Assembly: GCA_002790095.1 (NCBI GenBank)
Contig: PFUL01000145.1
Coordinates: 1 to 35,846, forward strand
DNA length: 35,846 nt
Direction: 5' to 3'
Origin: Elusimicrobia bacterium CG_4_9_14_3_um_filter_62_55
GTDB taxonomy: Bacteria > Elusimicrobiota > Elusimicrobia > UBA1565
The notes under the pieces are model-generated. The model ran no database searches, was not told the DNA's origin, and was given only the letters and a program-made list of their open reading frames with translations. Each line of letters starts with the position of its first letter. Position 1 is the stretch's first letter. The translations under genes and the position numbers were made by a program. Below are positions 12,642 to 24,694 of this stretch, one piece after another.

Positions 12642-14879
12642 CGATTTTCCCTCCTTTTTCAAATTCGAGCGCGCGGGCGCGAAATTCTTCAAGCGAAGCG
12701 CGTTTAAAACCACCGAAACGGAACTCAGCGCCATCGCCCCCGCGGCGAACATCGGATTAAGCGACGGTCCGCCGAAGGCGAACAAAAGACCCGCCGCCAC
12801 CGGGATTCCCGCGGCGTTGTAGGCCAACGCCCAGAAGAGATTCTGCTTGATGTTGCTCAGCGTCGCCCGGCTGAGAGCGACGGCGTCGACCACCCCGTTC
12901 ACGCTCCCGCGCATCAAGACGATGTCCGCGGATTCGATCGCGACGTCGGTCCCGGCGCCCATCGCGATGCCCACTTCCGCCAGCGCGAGCGCGGGGGCGT
13001 CGTTGATCCCGTCGCCCACCATCGCGACCTTCTTCCCCCCGGCCTGCAGTTCCCGGATTTTTTCCGCCTTTTCCGAGGGAAGCACCCCGGCGAAGACCCG
13101 CGAAATCCCCAACCCGCCGGCCACGGCCTCGGCCGTCGCGAGGGAGTCGCCGGTCAGCATCGCGACTTCCAAACCCATCGCGCGCAGCGCCGCCACCGCC
13201 TCCCGGCTTTCGGGGCGGACGCGGTCGGAAATCGCGATTAAGCCCGCCGGCTCCGCGTCGACGGTGACGAAGACCAGAGATTTTCCCTCGCGGGCCAATT
13301 TCTGAAAATCCGCGGCGGGGCCGTCGCGGCCGACCGAGACTTCCCGCCCCTCGACCCTCGCGCGAACGCCTCTTCCGGTGAGCGCTTGAAATCCTTCCGC
13401 TTTGGGAACCGCGACCCCGCGCCGGCGGGCCTCTTCGATCACCGCCCGCGCGAGCGGGTGTTCCGAGCCGGCTTCCGCGGCGGCGGCCAAACGAAGCAGA
13501 TCGTATTCCTTAAAGGAGCTCGCCGGGACCAGGTCGGAAACGGTAGGCTTCCCTTCGGTGAGGGTTCCGGTCTTGTCGAAAACGATCGTATCGAGCCGTC
13601 CCGCCGTTTCGAGCGCCTCCCCCCCCTTAATGAGCACCCCCAACGAGGCGCCGCGCCCCGCGGCCACCATAATGGCCGTGGGAGTCGCCAACCCCAGCGC
13701 GCAGGGACATGCGATCACCAACACCGCGATGAAAGTCTTCAGCACGAACGCCGTCGGCATGCCCGCCCACGCCCAACCTAAAGCGGAGAGCGCCGCGATC
13801 GCGATCACGACCGGGACGAAGGTTCCGGCGATCGTGTCGGCGATGCGCGCGATCGGAGCCTTGCTGCCCTGAGCTTCCTCCACCATGTGAACAATGCGGG
13901 AAAGCACCGTGTCCTTCCCGACGCGCGTCGCGCGGACCCGGATAAATCCGCCGCCGTTGATCGTGGCTCCGGTCACGGAGTCGCCCGCCTTTTTCTCGAC
14001 GGGCATCGGCTCGCCGGTCAGCATCGATTCGTCGACGCTGGTGTTCCCATCGACGATATCTCCGTCGACCGGAACCCGTTCCCCGGGACGGATCGCGAGG
14101 AAATCCCCGACGCGGACCTCGGAAAGCGGCACCTGGACTTCCTCGCCGTCTTGAGTGATTCGGGCCGTCGCCGGGCTTAAAAGCATCAACTTCTCGACGG
14201 CTCCCGCGGCGCGGTTTTTGCTCGTCGCTTCCAGCATCCGTCCGAGCAGGATCAGCGTCAAGATGACGCCGGCGGTTTCGTAATACAGGTGCATCGCCGT
14301 CTCGGGATGCCCGGACCAGACGAGGACCGTATTCCAAAGGCTGTAGACGAACGCGGCGCCTGCTCCGACCGCGATCAACGAGTCCATATTCGGATCGGCC
14401 CGATACAATCGATAGAAGCCGATGCGAAAGAAATCGCGGCCCACCGCCAGTATCGGCAGCGACAGCAGCAGTTGGACGCCCGCATAGCGGCCCGGCGCGC
14501 TCGAGGGACTGAGCGCGGAGGGAAGGGACAGCCCGACCATTTCCGCCATCGCCAAAACGAAAAGCGGGGCGGTGAAGGCCGCAGCGAACGCGAGCTTGCG
14601 CCGCAGGGCGGCGAGTTCCCCGTCGCGGCGATCGCGCGTCTTCCCCGGATCGGCGTCTTCCGCCGCGATCCCGTAGCCGGCCCTCTCGACCGCGCCGCGA
14701 ATCCGATCCACCGAGGGTTCCCCCGCGGAGAACGAAACACGCGCGGTTTCAGTCGCCAGGTTCACCTGGGCAGAGGAAACCCCCTCGACGCCCGACAAGG
14801 CTTTTTCCACATGGAGTATGCAGGAGGCGCAGGTCATCCCTTCGATGCGGACGGTGAGCCGGGCGTCTTCCGTTTTCAC
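12441..14879 (-). CDS. copA: Cu(I)-exporting P1B-type ATPase CopA with C-terminal CopZ-like domain
   Basis: An 812-residue copper pump of the inner membrane. Domains in order: N-terminal heavy-metal domain (GMTCASC, residues 14-20), membrane helices, actuator with TGEP ([15 protein letters not shown]), metal channel CPC ([13 protein letters not shown]), phosphorylation motif DKTGT, nucleotide-binding [16 protein letters not shown], and the last helices ending [13 protein letters not shown]. CopA proteins normally stop there. This one reads on through a short linker ([11 protein letters not shown]) into a second heavy-metal domain with GMTCQNC, the size of a free CopZ chaperone. An internal ribosome binding site could also make that domain alone. 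The start lies 4 nt after the csoR stop, so both form one operon under CsoR control. Confidence 0.95.
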   Translation of the reverse strand: MKTEDARLTVRIEGMTCASCILHVEKALSGVEGVSSAQVNLATETARVSFSAGEPSVDRIRGAVERAGYGIAAEDADPGKTRDRRDGELAALRRKLAFAAAFTAPLFVLAMAEMVGLSLPSALSPSSAPGRYAGVQLLLSLPILAVGRDFFRIGFYRLYRADPNMDSLIAVGAGAAFVYSLWNTVLVWSGHPETAMHLYYETAGVILTLILLGRMLEATSKNRAAGAVEKLMLLSPATARITQDGEEVQVPLSEVRVGDFLAIRPGERVPVDGDIVDGNTSVDESMLTGEPMPVEKKAGDSVTGATINGGGFIRVRATRVGKDTVLSRIVHMVEEAQGSKAPIARIADTIAGTFVPVVIAIAALSALGWAWAGMPTAFVLKTFIAVLVIACPCALGLATPTAIMVAAGRGASLGVLIKGGEALETAGRLDTIVFDKTGTLTEGKPTVSDLVPASSFKEYDLLRLAAAAEAGSEHPLARAVIEEARRRGVAVPKAEGFQALTGRGVRARVEGREVSVGRDGPAADFQKLAREGKSLVFVTVDAEPAGLIAISDRVRPESREAVAALRAMGLEVAMLTGDSLATAEAVAGGLGISRVFAGVLPSEKAEKIRELQAGGKKVAMVGDGINDAPALALAEVGIAMGAGTDVAIESADIVLMRGSVNGVVDAVALSRATLSNIKQNLFWALAYNAAGIPVAAGLLFAFGGPSLNPMFAAGAMALSSVSVVLNALRLKNFAPARSNLKKEGKSMITNLKIEGMTCQNCVRHATEALQGVQGVTKVDVSLEGGTAVIESRDGVDPAALRAAVEKAGYKAV

Positions 14880-14883
14880 GCGA

Positions 14884-15153
14884 TCACTCCCAGCTTCGCA
14901 CGAGGGTCACGACCTCGCCGATCTTCTCGTCGATTTGATTTTGCTTGCGGGAACGCACCGCGTCCGCGACGCAGGTCCGCAAATGCCCGTCTAAAACGCT
15001 GAGCCCGACCTCCTTCAAAGCCGAGCGGATCGCCTTGATCTGCTGGGCGACGTCGACGCAGTAGCGCCCTTCCTCGATCATTTTGCGGATGCCGCGGACC
15101 TGTCCTTCGATTCGATTGAGCCGCTTTAATTGGGCTTCGTGTTTGCTGGGCAT
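14884..15153 (-). CDS. csoR: Copper-sensing repressor CsoR
   Basis: An 89-residue all-helical repressor of the CsoR/RcnR family. It opens with [29 protein letters not shown], the family signature. The Cu(I) ligands are the Cys of RYCVDV and the His and Cys of GHLRTC, the C-H-C set of true CsoR. Copper binding releases it from DNA. I start it at the ATG at 15153, which has a GGAGG 6 nt upstream. The in-frame ATG at 15174 overlaps the -10 box and cannot be on the transcript. It is followed at 4 nt by copA, confirming its role as local copper repressor. Confidence 0.94.
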   Translation of the reverse strand: MPSKHEAQLKRLNRIEGQVRGIRKMIEEGRYCVDVAQQIKAIRSALKEVGLSVLDGHLRTCVADAVRSRKQNQIDEKIGEVVTLVRSWE

Positions 15154-15174
15154 GGTTCCTCCGGGGTCCCCCAT

Positions 15175-15203
15175 ATACTATACCCATGTAGAGTATTTGT
15201 CAA
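15175..15203 (-). promoter_or_regulatory. csoR-copA promoter and CsoR operator
   Basis: On the minus strand a perfect TTGACA (15203-15198), a 17-nt spacer and TAGTAT (15180-15175) form the strongest promoter of the window. The spacer holds the pseudo-dyad ATAC-N9-GTAT (15180-15196) between the two hexamers, where CsoR should bind. Confidence 0.75.
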
Positions 15204-15252
15204 GGGCTTTGTGCTAGGATAGGACGGAGGTTCGCGCCGCCTTATCGGCGCG

Positions 15253-16455
15253 CTAGTCTGCGAGGCGGCCGAACTCCCTCGCGGCCAAACAGCCCCCGGC
15301 AATCGCGAAGCACGCCAGCGGCGCGCGATAAGCGGCCTGCACCCCGAACGCGTCCGACAGCCAACCGAAGCTTTGCTGCCCGAGCAGGAGGAGCGTCATC
15401 ATCACAGTATATTCGATCGCCAACAACTGCCGGTAGCGGTTCGGATAGTCGGCGACTAAAATAGTCGCCGACAGGGGAAAGACGGGCGCGAGCGCGAAGC
15501 CCGAGAGGGCGATTCCCCAATCCCATCCCGCCAGCACCGCCGCGAAGCACGCCCCGCCGGCGACGATTCCCGCGATCGGCAGCAAACGCTCGGCCCAGGG
15601 CTGCAGGAGCCAGGCGACCAAACCGCGCCCCGCGGCCAGTCCGATAAAGAAACCCGCCAGGACCTTGCCCGCGGACTCCAGTGAGTGCCCGCGCGCGACG
15701 AGATAGGTCGCCGCCCACGTAGAAAGGGCGACCTCCCCCAAAACATAGATGCTCAAGCCGGCGACGAGAAGCCACGCGTCGAGACCGAATCCCCCCCGGC
15801 GCCCGCCGCTTTCCTCATGAGAGTGAACTTCGCGGGGTCTGCGGTAAGCGACCGCGACCGGAACCGCCAGAAAAGCAAACGGCGCCAACAGCGCCGGCCC
15901 GAAGGGCGCGCGTGCGGCCGCCCAGGGGAGATAAAACGCGGGCAAGGACGCGAAGACGCCGTAGCAGACATGGAGCGCGCTCATGACCCGCCCGCGGGTT
16001 CTGGCGGGAGAGGCGGCGATGGCGTACAGATTCGCCGACAGGCCGACACCCGCGTTGCCCGCCCCCCAAACCACGCCTGCCCCCAGAAGCGGCACAAGAG
16101 ACGCCGCCCCTACGACGCAGAACGCGGCTAAGCCCTGAAACACGGAGGAGAGGGCCAAAAAACGACGCTGCGGCCAGGCGAGGAGCAGGCGGGTCGAACC
16201 CATCATCATCAGCAGCGCCCCCAAACTGACCGCCGAGACGAAGGAGGCGGTCGCCCCGTAACTGAGGTGCAGACGGGTCCCCAACAGCGGGAGCATCGGG
16301 CCTCGTAAATTGTCCAAGGACGCCGTCACCGCCATACAGACCACAGCCAGAGCGAAGAGTCCCCCGTCCAGACGCGTTCCAGGGTCAGGAACGACCTCGG
16401 CCGCCGGGGGGTGGGAGGGGATCGAATAGGCGGGGACGGCCGGATCGGCTTGCAT
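15253..16455 (-). CDS. MFS transporter of unknown substrate
   Basis: A 400-residue major facilitator with a 28-residue Pro-rich cytoplasmic N-terminus and about twelve hydrophobic helices in two halves. They are separated by a charged loop near residue 215 (RRPREVHSHEESGGRRGG). TM1 includes AVTASLDNLRGPMLP. The helix pair GAGVVWGAGNAGVGLSANLYAIAASPARTRGRVMSALHVCYGVF resembles MFS sugar or fucose permease-like proteins, where an H-x-x-YG-x-G motif is usual. It lies downstream of csoR on the same strand, but with the opposite gene order and its own promoter. The substrate cannot be inferred. Confidence 0.82.
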   Translation of the reverse strand: MQADPAVPAYSIPSHPPAAEVVPDPGTRLDGGLFALAVVCMAVTASLDNLRGPMLPLLGTRLHLSYGATASFVSAVSLGALLMMMGSTRLLLAWPQRRFLALSSVFQGLAAFCVVGAASLVPLLGAGVVWGAGNAGVGLSANLYAIAASPARTRGRVMSALHVCYGVFASLPAFYLPWAAARAPFGPALLAPFAFLAVPVAVAYRRPREVHSHEESGGRRGGFGLDAWLLVAGLSIYVLGEVALSTWAATYLVARGHSLESAGKVLAGFFIGLAAGRGLVAWLLQPWAERLLPIAGIVAGGACFAAVLAGWDWGIALSGFALAPVFPLSATILVADYPNRYRQLLAIEYTVMMTLLLLGQQSFGWLSDAFGVQAAYRAPLACFAIAGGCLAAREFGRLAD

Positions 16456-16463
16456 GCCTCAAA

Positions 16464-16472
16464 AGCATAGCA
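16464..16472 (-). promoter_or_regulatory. Extended -10 promoter of the MFS gene, leaderless type
   Basis: TGC-TATGCT on the minus strand ends 8 nt before the ATG at 16455. No Shine-Dalgarno and no clear -35 are seen. Confidence 0.4.
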
Positions 16473-16543
16473 AGCCGCTGGGATGGGGGTCCTAAAATAA
16501 ACCCGAATTCGGACCAGATTTTGCTTCCCAGCCCCATTTCCCG

Positions 16544-16552
16544 TGCTACAAT
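16544..16552 (+). promoter_or_regulatory. Extended -10 promoter of the cold-shock gene
   Basis: TGC-TACAAT predicts a start near 16559 and a leader of about 114 nt before the ATG at 16673. Long leaders are typical of cspA-type genes. Confidence 0.5.
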
Positions 16553-16611
16553 GAGGTGAGTAAGTTAGAGCCCCGTGTTTACCGCCTTTTCGGAGATGTT
16601 CTTTCCTAAAG

Positions 16612-16647
16612 CGTGTGAGTCGGAGCTTAAAAATAAAGACTTACACG
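16612..16647 (+). promoter_or_regulatory. Stem-loop in the cold-shock mRNA leader
   Basis: CGTGTGAGTC (16612-16621) pairs with GACTTACACG (16638-16647) in a 10-bp stem with one wobble and a 16-nt A-rich loop. It lies 26 nt before the ATG and close to the AGAGGA ribosome binding site. This may be a cold-responsive element, as found in cspA leaders. Confidence 0.5.
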
Positions 16648-16672
16648 TCGTATCATCAGAGGATTCATTAGC

Positions 16673-16873
16673 ATGAAAGGCAAAGTAAAGTGGTTTAACG
16701 ACCAGAAGGGCTTCGGATTCATCACGCCGGAGGACGGCTCCAAGGACCTGTTCGTCCATCATTCTTCGATTCTGGCCGACGGCTTCAAGACGCTCGCGGA
16801 AAATCAGAGCGTCGAATTCGAAGTCGAGCAGTCCGATAAAGGACCGCGCGCGGCGAACGTAAAGCCCCTCTAA
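16673..16873 (+). CDS. Cold-shock domain protein
   Basis: A 66-residue single CSD protein. It starts [22 protein letters not shown] with RNP1 (KGFGFI) and contains RNP2 (LFVHH), the two nucleic-acid-binding motifs of the OB fold. It ends [11 protein letters not shown] at the usual length. It acts as an RNA chaperone or transcription antiterminator. A long structured leader and a strong terminator make it a monocistronic unit. Confidence 0.97.
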   Translation: MKGKVKWFNDQKGFGFITPEDGSKDLFVHHSSILADGFKTLAENQSVEFEVEQSDKGPRAANVKPL

Positions 16874-16895
16874 GCGGCTCGTTCACCGATAACAG

Positions 16896-16934
16896 AAGGC
16901 CCGCGCCGAAAGGCGCGGGCCTTTCTTTTTCTCT
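16896..16934 (+). terminator. Rho-independent terminator after the cold-shock gene
   Basis: A perfect 12-bp stem (AAGGCCCGCGCC, loop GAAA, GGCGCGGGCCTT) is followed by TCTTTTTCTC. This is the clearest intrinsic terminator in the window. Confidence 0.95.
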
Positions 16935-16951
16935 TACTGCGGTCAAATTCG

Positions 16952-16957
16952 TAAAAT
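16952..16957 (+). promoter_or_regulatory. Possible -10 box of the carbonic anhydrase operon
   Basis: TAAAAT ends 9 nt before the ATG at 16967. The intervening GGGGG could serve as a minimal ribosome binding site or the transcript could be nearly leaderless. Confidence 0.35.
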
Positions 16958-16966
16958 GGGGGCCCT

Positions 16967-17518
16967 ATGCACCGGCTCAAATCCATCGACAAAGAAACCG
17001 ACATCCCCGCCTGCTACGCGTCGACCCCGATCGGAGATCTGCTGCGGTTTCACAACCTCGCCGCCGCGCTTAGGGAAATCCAACAGGCGGAACTCCTGAT
17101 CGGCATGTGCATGGACAGCCGAAAAAGCCTCCGCATCCCAGACAATTTCGCGTTCATTCTGCGCGCCGGCGGAGCCAACCTCCGCTACAGCGAGTTCAAG
17201 GTATCCTACGCAGTGGCCGTCGGCGGGGTGCGCCATATCGCGCTGATCGGACATACCGAGTGCGGAATGGTCAACCTGATCGCGCGAAAGAAGATCGTGG
17301 TGGACGGCCTGGTCGACGTCGGCTGGGACCGGGAAGCCGCCGAGGATCACTTCACGACCTTCGCCCCGATGGTTGAAATCGGCAACGAAGCGGATTTCAT
17401 CTACTCCGAAACAAAGCGCCTTCGGGTCCGCTACCCTCGCCTCACGGTCGCGCCCTTCCTTTACAAAGTCGCCGACAACCGCCTCTATCTTCTCGCGGAA
17501 CCCCCTTTGGGAGACTGA
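16967..17518 (+). CDS. Beta-carbonic anhydrase-like protein
   Basis: A 183-residue protein with the zinc site of beta-carbonic anhydrases: Cys48-x-Asp50-x-Arg52 (MCMDSR) and His96-x-x-Cys99 (GHTECGM). RAGGAN (residues 66-71) matches the family R-x-[AG]-G-x-x loop. The first 47 residues lack the usual longer N-terminal arm. Enzymes of this family interconvert CO2 and bicarbonate. It is the first gene of a tight three-gene run: 4 nt to the membrane protein, which in turn overlaps a histidine kinase. CO2/bicarbonate sensing is a possible theme, but unproven. Confidence 0.87.
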   Translation: MHRLKSIDKETDIPACYASTPIGDLLRFHNLAAALREIQQAELLIGMCMDSRKSLRIPDNFAFILRAGGANLRYSEFKVSYAVAVGGVRHIALIGHTECGMVNLIARKKIVVDGLVDVGWDREAAEDHFTTFAPMVEIGNEADFIYSETKRLRVRYPRLTVAPFLYKVADNRLYLLAEPPLGD

Positions 17519-17522
17519 CGCG

Positions 17523-18239
17523 ATGCCCGAGGACCACCCCCCCCTGCCGCCCCCGAAGCCCTCCCCGTTCGAGGTCGGCGAGTGGCGGGAAATCATATTG
17601 GCCCTTCTTTGCGCCACCGCGACGCTTTTCGCGATCGGGGCGCTGTTTTTGCGCGACCCGAAGGACGCCGCGACCTTGCTCTCGGCCATCGGCCTGCACG
17701 TGGCGGGCGCGCGCGCGCCCGCGGTACTCTACTGCCTCGCGCGCGGACTTTCTCCGGGGTGGACGCTGCTGTTCAATTTCTACATCGAGGTTCTGATCGT
17801 CTTCATCGCGTACTACGGCTTCGTCCTGGTCGTACGCGAAGGACTCGAATCGAAGATCCTGCACATCGCGGCCAAGCAGGCCGAAGCCGCCGCGCAGCGG
17901 CACCGATCTCTGCTCAAACGCTTTGAACTGTTCGGCTTGTTTCTTTTGGTGCTGGCACCGCTGCCGATGACCGGTCCGGTCAGCGGGGCGCTGATCGGCT
18001 ACCTGCTCAACGTGAAGCCTTGGGTCACCTTTTCGGTCGTCTTTTCAGGAACCTTCGTGGCCCTGGCTTCTTATGTGGCGCTGGGAAGGGTGGTGCTTTC
18101 CCGGATGATCGAGAACCAGAAAGGATACCAAGACGAGGCAACCTTGCTCCTCGCCTTCGTGATCGCGGGTTTCACGATCTACCACGTCAAAACGATCGGG
18201 AAATGGGTCGAGGAAACGGTTTCCGGGGACGCCGCGTGA
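17523..18239 (+). CDS. Small multidrug export family (PF06695-like) membrane protein
   Basis: A 238-residue inner-membrane protein. After a Pro-rich cytoplasmic N-terminus come about five to six hydrophobic segments. The stretch LAPLPMTGPVSGALIGYLLNVK matches the PLPxTG-xxxGA signature of the Sm_multidrug_ex family. The middle polar segment (REGLESKILHIAAKQAEAAAQRHRSLLKRFE) is a charged amphipathic helix before that core. The family name rests on limited data and the actual substrate is unknown. Located between the carbonic anhydrase gene (4 nt) and the kinase gene (GTGA overlap), so it is probably co-expressed with both. Confidence 0.75.
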   Translation: MPEDHPPLPPPKPSPFEVGEWREIILALLCATATLFAIGALFLRDPKDAATLLSAIGLHVAGARAPAVLYCLARGLSPGWTLLFNFYIEVLIVFIAYYGFVLVVREGLESKILHIAAKQAEAAAQRHRSLLKRFELFGLFLLVLAPLPMTGPVSGALIGYLLNVKPWVTFSVVFSGTFVALASYVALGRVVLSRMIENQKGYQDEATLLLAFVIAGFTIYHVKTIGKWVEETVSGDAA

Positions 18240-19585
18240 CGCTCAGAACGCGCTTTGTCCTCGTCATCCTGGGGCTCATGCTCCTCGCGCAGGCGATGTT
18301 CGGATCCGCGTACTACTTTCTCCAGAAGAAGGCCGAACTCGCCGAAAACTACAATCGCTCGATGCGCTCGCTGCGCTTCGCCGCCGCGGTCTGCCACGAG
18401 GCGAGCCTCACGGGAGACTGGAATCCGGCGAAATCCCACGCCTCCCTCCTGCGCGAGGATCTGCGCATCCGCTACGCCGACTGTTTCGACGGGAACGGCG
18501 CGCCGCTCACCGGGGAGGCGCCCGGCCCCGCCCCGGACGCTCCCGCCCCGGCGGGGGTTTGGGAAATTTCCCGTTCGTTCGGCCTGAATGGAGGGGAGGC
18601 CGGTCGCGTGCGCATCGGATTCGATGCCGCCGCGGTCGATGCGGAAATCGACGCGAACTTGGCCCGCGCCGTCTGGGACATGGCTCGCGTCGCCTCCTTC
18701 ACTTTGCTGTTCGGATTTTTGGCCGCGGTGATGGTCGCACGCACGCTGACTCGCCCGATCGAGGCGATCGCCGCGGCGGCGAAGAAAGTCGAGGAGGGCG
18801 ACCTCGGCCACCGCATTCCCGATGGAGGAGGGGCCGAGGAAGTCGAGGCGCTTCGGAGGAGATTCAATGCGATGACCGAACGCCTCGCTGAGACCGACCG
18901 GATGAAGCAGAGCTTCGTTCAGAGCTTCACCCACGACCTCAAAAACCCTCTTTCGGGCATCAAGGCCTGCATCGCCTCCATGCACGCGGGGAGCTTCGGG
19001 GAGATCAACGATAAGCAGCGGCGATATCTGGAATCCTCGCTGGAAGCGGCCGAACGCCTTTGGGACTACATCGACGACATCCTCTCCGTCATGAAGCTTC
19101 AAACCGGAGGCTTTCCCACCCGGGTTGAAGCGCTCGACGGCAGGGAGATCGCGCGGGAAAGCGCGGAATCCTTCGCGCTTAAGGCGAAACAGTGTCTCGT
19201 CGACCTAACGCGCGACATGCCCGACGAACTCCCGCAGGTCCGCGCCGACGCGCAGTTGCTGCGGCGGGTTTTCGACAACCTGATCTCCAATGCGCTCAAT
19301 TTCACGCCCCGAGGCGGCAAGATCGTCGTGCGCGCCGAAAGGGAAAGGGAATTCGTTCGCTTCGAAATTCGCGACACGGGGCCGGGAATTCCCGCCAAGG
19401 ATCTCGAGCGCGTTTTCGAAAGCTTCCATCAAGTCGAGAAGAACAAATCCAAAGCGCGCCGGAGCGGGACCGGCCTCGGGCTGGCGATCTGCCGCAGCAT
19501 CGTCCGCGAACTCGGCGGCCGCATCTGGGCCCAAGCGCCGCGCGCCGGCGGCACCCGACTCTTCTTCACCCTTCCAGCCGCCTGA
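18236..19585 (+). CDS. Membrane sensor histidine kinase with HAMP domain
   Basis: A 449-residue sensor kinase starting at GTG 18236, overlapping the previous stop. Transmembrane helix 1 is at about residues 8-27. A periplasmic sensor of about 120 residues follows, then helix 2 near 145-165, a HAMP domain (ARTLTRPIEAIAAAAKKVEEGDLGHRI), and a HisKA helix with the phospho-acceptor His in FTHDLKNPLSGIK. The ATPase has N box DNLISNALNF, G1 DTGPGIP, F box and G2 GTGLGLAICRSIV. No response regulator follows, so its partner must be elsewhere. Its place behind a carbonic anhydrase gene is unusual. Confidence 0.94.
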   Translation: MTLRTRFVLVILGLMLLAQAMFGSAYYFLQKKAELAENYNRSMRSLRFAAAVCHEASLTGDWNPAKSHASLLREDLRIRYADCFDGNGAPLTGEAPGPAPDAPAPAGVWEISRSFGLNGGEAGRVRIGFDAAAVDAEIDANLARAVWDMARVASFTLLFGFLAAVMVARTLTRPIEAIAAAAKKVEEGDLGHRIPDGGGAEEVEALRRRFNAMTERLAETDRMKQSFVQSFTHDLKNPLSGIKACIASMHAGSFGEINDKQRRYLESSLEAAERLWDYIDDILSVMKLQTGGFPTRVEALDGREIARESAESFALKAKQCLVDLTRDMPDELPQVRADAQLLRRVFDNLISNALNFTPRGGKIVVRAEREREFVRFEIRDTGPGIPAKDLERVFESFHQVEKNKSKARRSGTGLGLAICRSIVRELGGRIWAQAPRAGGTRLFFTLPAA

Positions 19586-19617
19586 GACCTAACGGCCCGA
19601 CGCCGGCGAGTCCGCGA

Positions 19618-19826
19618 TTATTTTGAGCAGGATTCCCCCTTAGGACCGTCGCAGCCGAGCCGGCGCAAAATATCCTCCATCAAACACCACCGCGTGAACG
19701 CGGACTGAATCAGGTTCGCGCCCACGAACGCCGTGAAGGCGAACCAATAGGGATGGACCCAAAACCCCAACCCGAGGCTGATGAGAATAAACGATCCGGC
19801 GATGAGCCGGATGCGGTGTTCCAACT

Positions 19827-19830
<4 letters not shown>
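19618..19830 (-). CDS. DUF2892-family small membrane protein
   Basis: A 70-residue protein with two hydrophobic segments (LIAGSFILISLGLGFWV and WFAFTAFVGANLIQSAF). It ends in a Cys-containing tail (CLMEDILRRLGCDGPKGESC), a pattern of the DUF2892/YgaP-membrane family. Its ATG overlaps the RND pump stop (ATGA), so it is co-translated. DUF2892 proteins often follow RND permease genes in this way. The function is unknown. Confidence 0.85.
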
Positions 19831-23029
<3,199 letters not shown>

Positions 23030-23033
<4 letters not shown>

Positions 23034-24400
23034 TGCAGTTCTCCGAGCAGATTCTTTCCGATCTCCGCGACGGCCTCCTCGTCCATTCCGCCCGAGGCGG
23101 CGATCACCCGCGCCCGACCGGCATGCAAACCGTAGAACGTGCGCAAGCGCGCTTCTTCGGCGTCGGCGAGCCCCGACTCCGCGCGAAGCACTTCGAGAAT
23201 GCTCTGCCGGCCTTCGCGGTACAGCGGCCTGAATTTCTCGATGGACGCCCGCGCCCGCCTCAGCATCTGCTCCGCCAACGGCAGCGTGCGGGCGGCCCCC
23301 TCGTAGGCGCTGCGGGCGCGCGCAAGTTCAATCTCGGCCGCCTCCCGCACGCGGCGGGCCTCGTCCGCACCCGCTTCCCCGCGCGCCTTTGCGGCCGCGG
23401 TTCGGGAAAGGTAGGTCGGATCCCCGAACGCAAGCGACGCCCGGACGCCGACCATTCGCGTCGCCGGATTCGAGGACAGATCGCGGCTGTGGGTCTCGAT
23501 TCCCCCGAAGGCCTCGACGCGCGGAAGCAAGGTCATCCTCTCGGCGCGGCGTACGGCTGCGGCCGCCTCCGCGTTCAGCGCGGCCCGCCGAACATCGGGC
23601 CGCGAGTCGATCGGGGCGGCACTTTTTGTGAATTGAAACCCCGCGTCGTCCGTCGGCGACGACAGGGTCCCGCTCAATGTGATGCTCGCGGGATCGCGCG
23701 CCAGCAGCACGCCCAGAGTGCGCCCAATCGCTTCTCGCCCGGAATTCGCCTCCTCAAGCCGCACCCGGAGCCCGCCGAGCACGGCCTGAGCCGCTTCGTA
23801 ATCGGACCCCAAGACCAAGCCGCGCGCTTTCAGTTTATCCGCGCTTCCAATTTCGACTTCAGCGGAGGCGATGCGCGCTGCCAGCGAATGCGCCAACGCC
23901 TCGATCATCAGCCCCCGCAGATAGAGATCGACGACGCTTTCGCGCAATCCCTGCCGACCCGCAAAAACGCCCAATTCGGCTTGGCGCTCCGAAACCCGCG
24001 CCAACCGGCGCCGCGAGTCGAGTTGGAACCCGGTAAACACCGGAACGCCTATTTCGATCCCGCTGGAAAAGTCATTGAGCGCTCCGGGGTCGTTGAGCGC
24101 GCCGATCGCGAAGTTCGCCGGCCCGAAATCCCCCTGTCTAAGCAGCGAACCGAAGACATAGACCGGATCGTCCCCGCGGGTAAAACCCGCCTTGGCCCTG
24201 AGAACCGGCAGACGGCTTAGATCCCAGACCGACCGCTCGGCCTTGGCCGCACGCAGCGCGGCTTCGGCGGCGGCCGTTCCAGGATTGCGCGCGAGAGCGG
24301 CGTCCACAGCCTCCGGGAGAGTCAGCGCGGCGGCGTCGGCGAAAGCCGCAAAAATAACGGCGACGGCCAGAACGGATAGAAAATGGATAGGGAACCTCAT
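23030..24400 (-). CDS. TolC-family outer-membrane efflux protein
   Basis: A 456-residue outer-membrane factor with a signal peptide (MRFPIHFLSVLAVAVIFAAFADA). The two repeats typical of the family begin LTLPEAVDAALARNPGTAAAEAALRAAKAERSVWDLSRLPVLRAKAG and, in the second half, RPDVRRAALNAEAAAAVRRAERMTLLPRVEAFGG. Long Ala/Arg/Glu helices between them form the periplasmic tunnel. Near the C-terminus, FRPLYREGRQSILEVLRAESGLADAEEARL is the family motif with the Glu of the aperture. Its stop overlaps the RND start (ATGA), leaving no room for an adaptor gene. Confidence 0.93.
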
Positions 24401-24451
24401 AGCGTCTAGATGCGATTCGCCCGAAAAGGATTCAGGCGAAAAGCGTACTAT

Positions 24452-24694
24452 TTACTTGTATTTTTTTCGTGCACGCAGTTTCGCGCGCAATCGTTCCCGA
24501 AGGGTTCGGGCGGGCGCAGTCTGCGCTTGAAGATGAAAAACCGAAACCGTTCGGCGAAGGTTGCGGAGGAAGGCTTCGCAGGGCGCGCAGTCCTTCAAAT
24601 GCCGATCGAGATGATCGCAAAAGGAGTCGTCGAGAGTCCCGTCGATGTAGTCGGATAGGCGCTTGACCAGCTGCTTGCAACGAAGCGCCTTCAT
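24452..24694 (-). CDS. Small zinc-finger anti-sigma factor
   Basis: An 80-residue protein with the anti-sigma zinc-binding pattern H-x3-C-x2-C (HLKDCAPC) after a helix LVKRLSDYIDGTLDDSFCDHLDRH. It ends with a basic stretch (RERLRAKLRARKKYK) and has no transmembrane segment, so it is a soluble anti-sigma of the ZAS type, which often senses redox state or metals. Its ATG overlaps the sigma factor stop (ATGA). It should hold the ECF sigma until signal arrives. Confidence 0.88.
   Translation of the reverse strand: MKALRCKQLVKRLSDYIDGTLDDSFCDHLDRHLKDCAPCEAFLRNLRRTVSVFHLQAQTAPARTLRERLRAKLRARKKYK

Noticed and set aside
15143-15174. ATG at 15174 as the csoR start
   Set aside because: It overlaps the -10 hexamer of the only good promoter and so would not be on the mRNA. 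The ATG at 15153 has the ribosome binding site.
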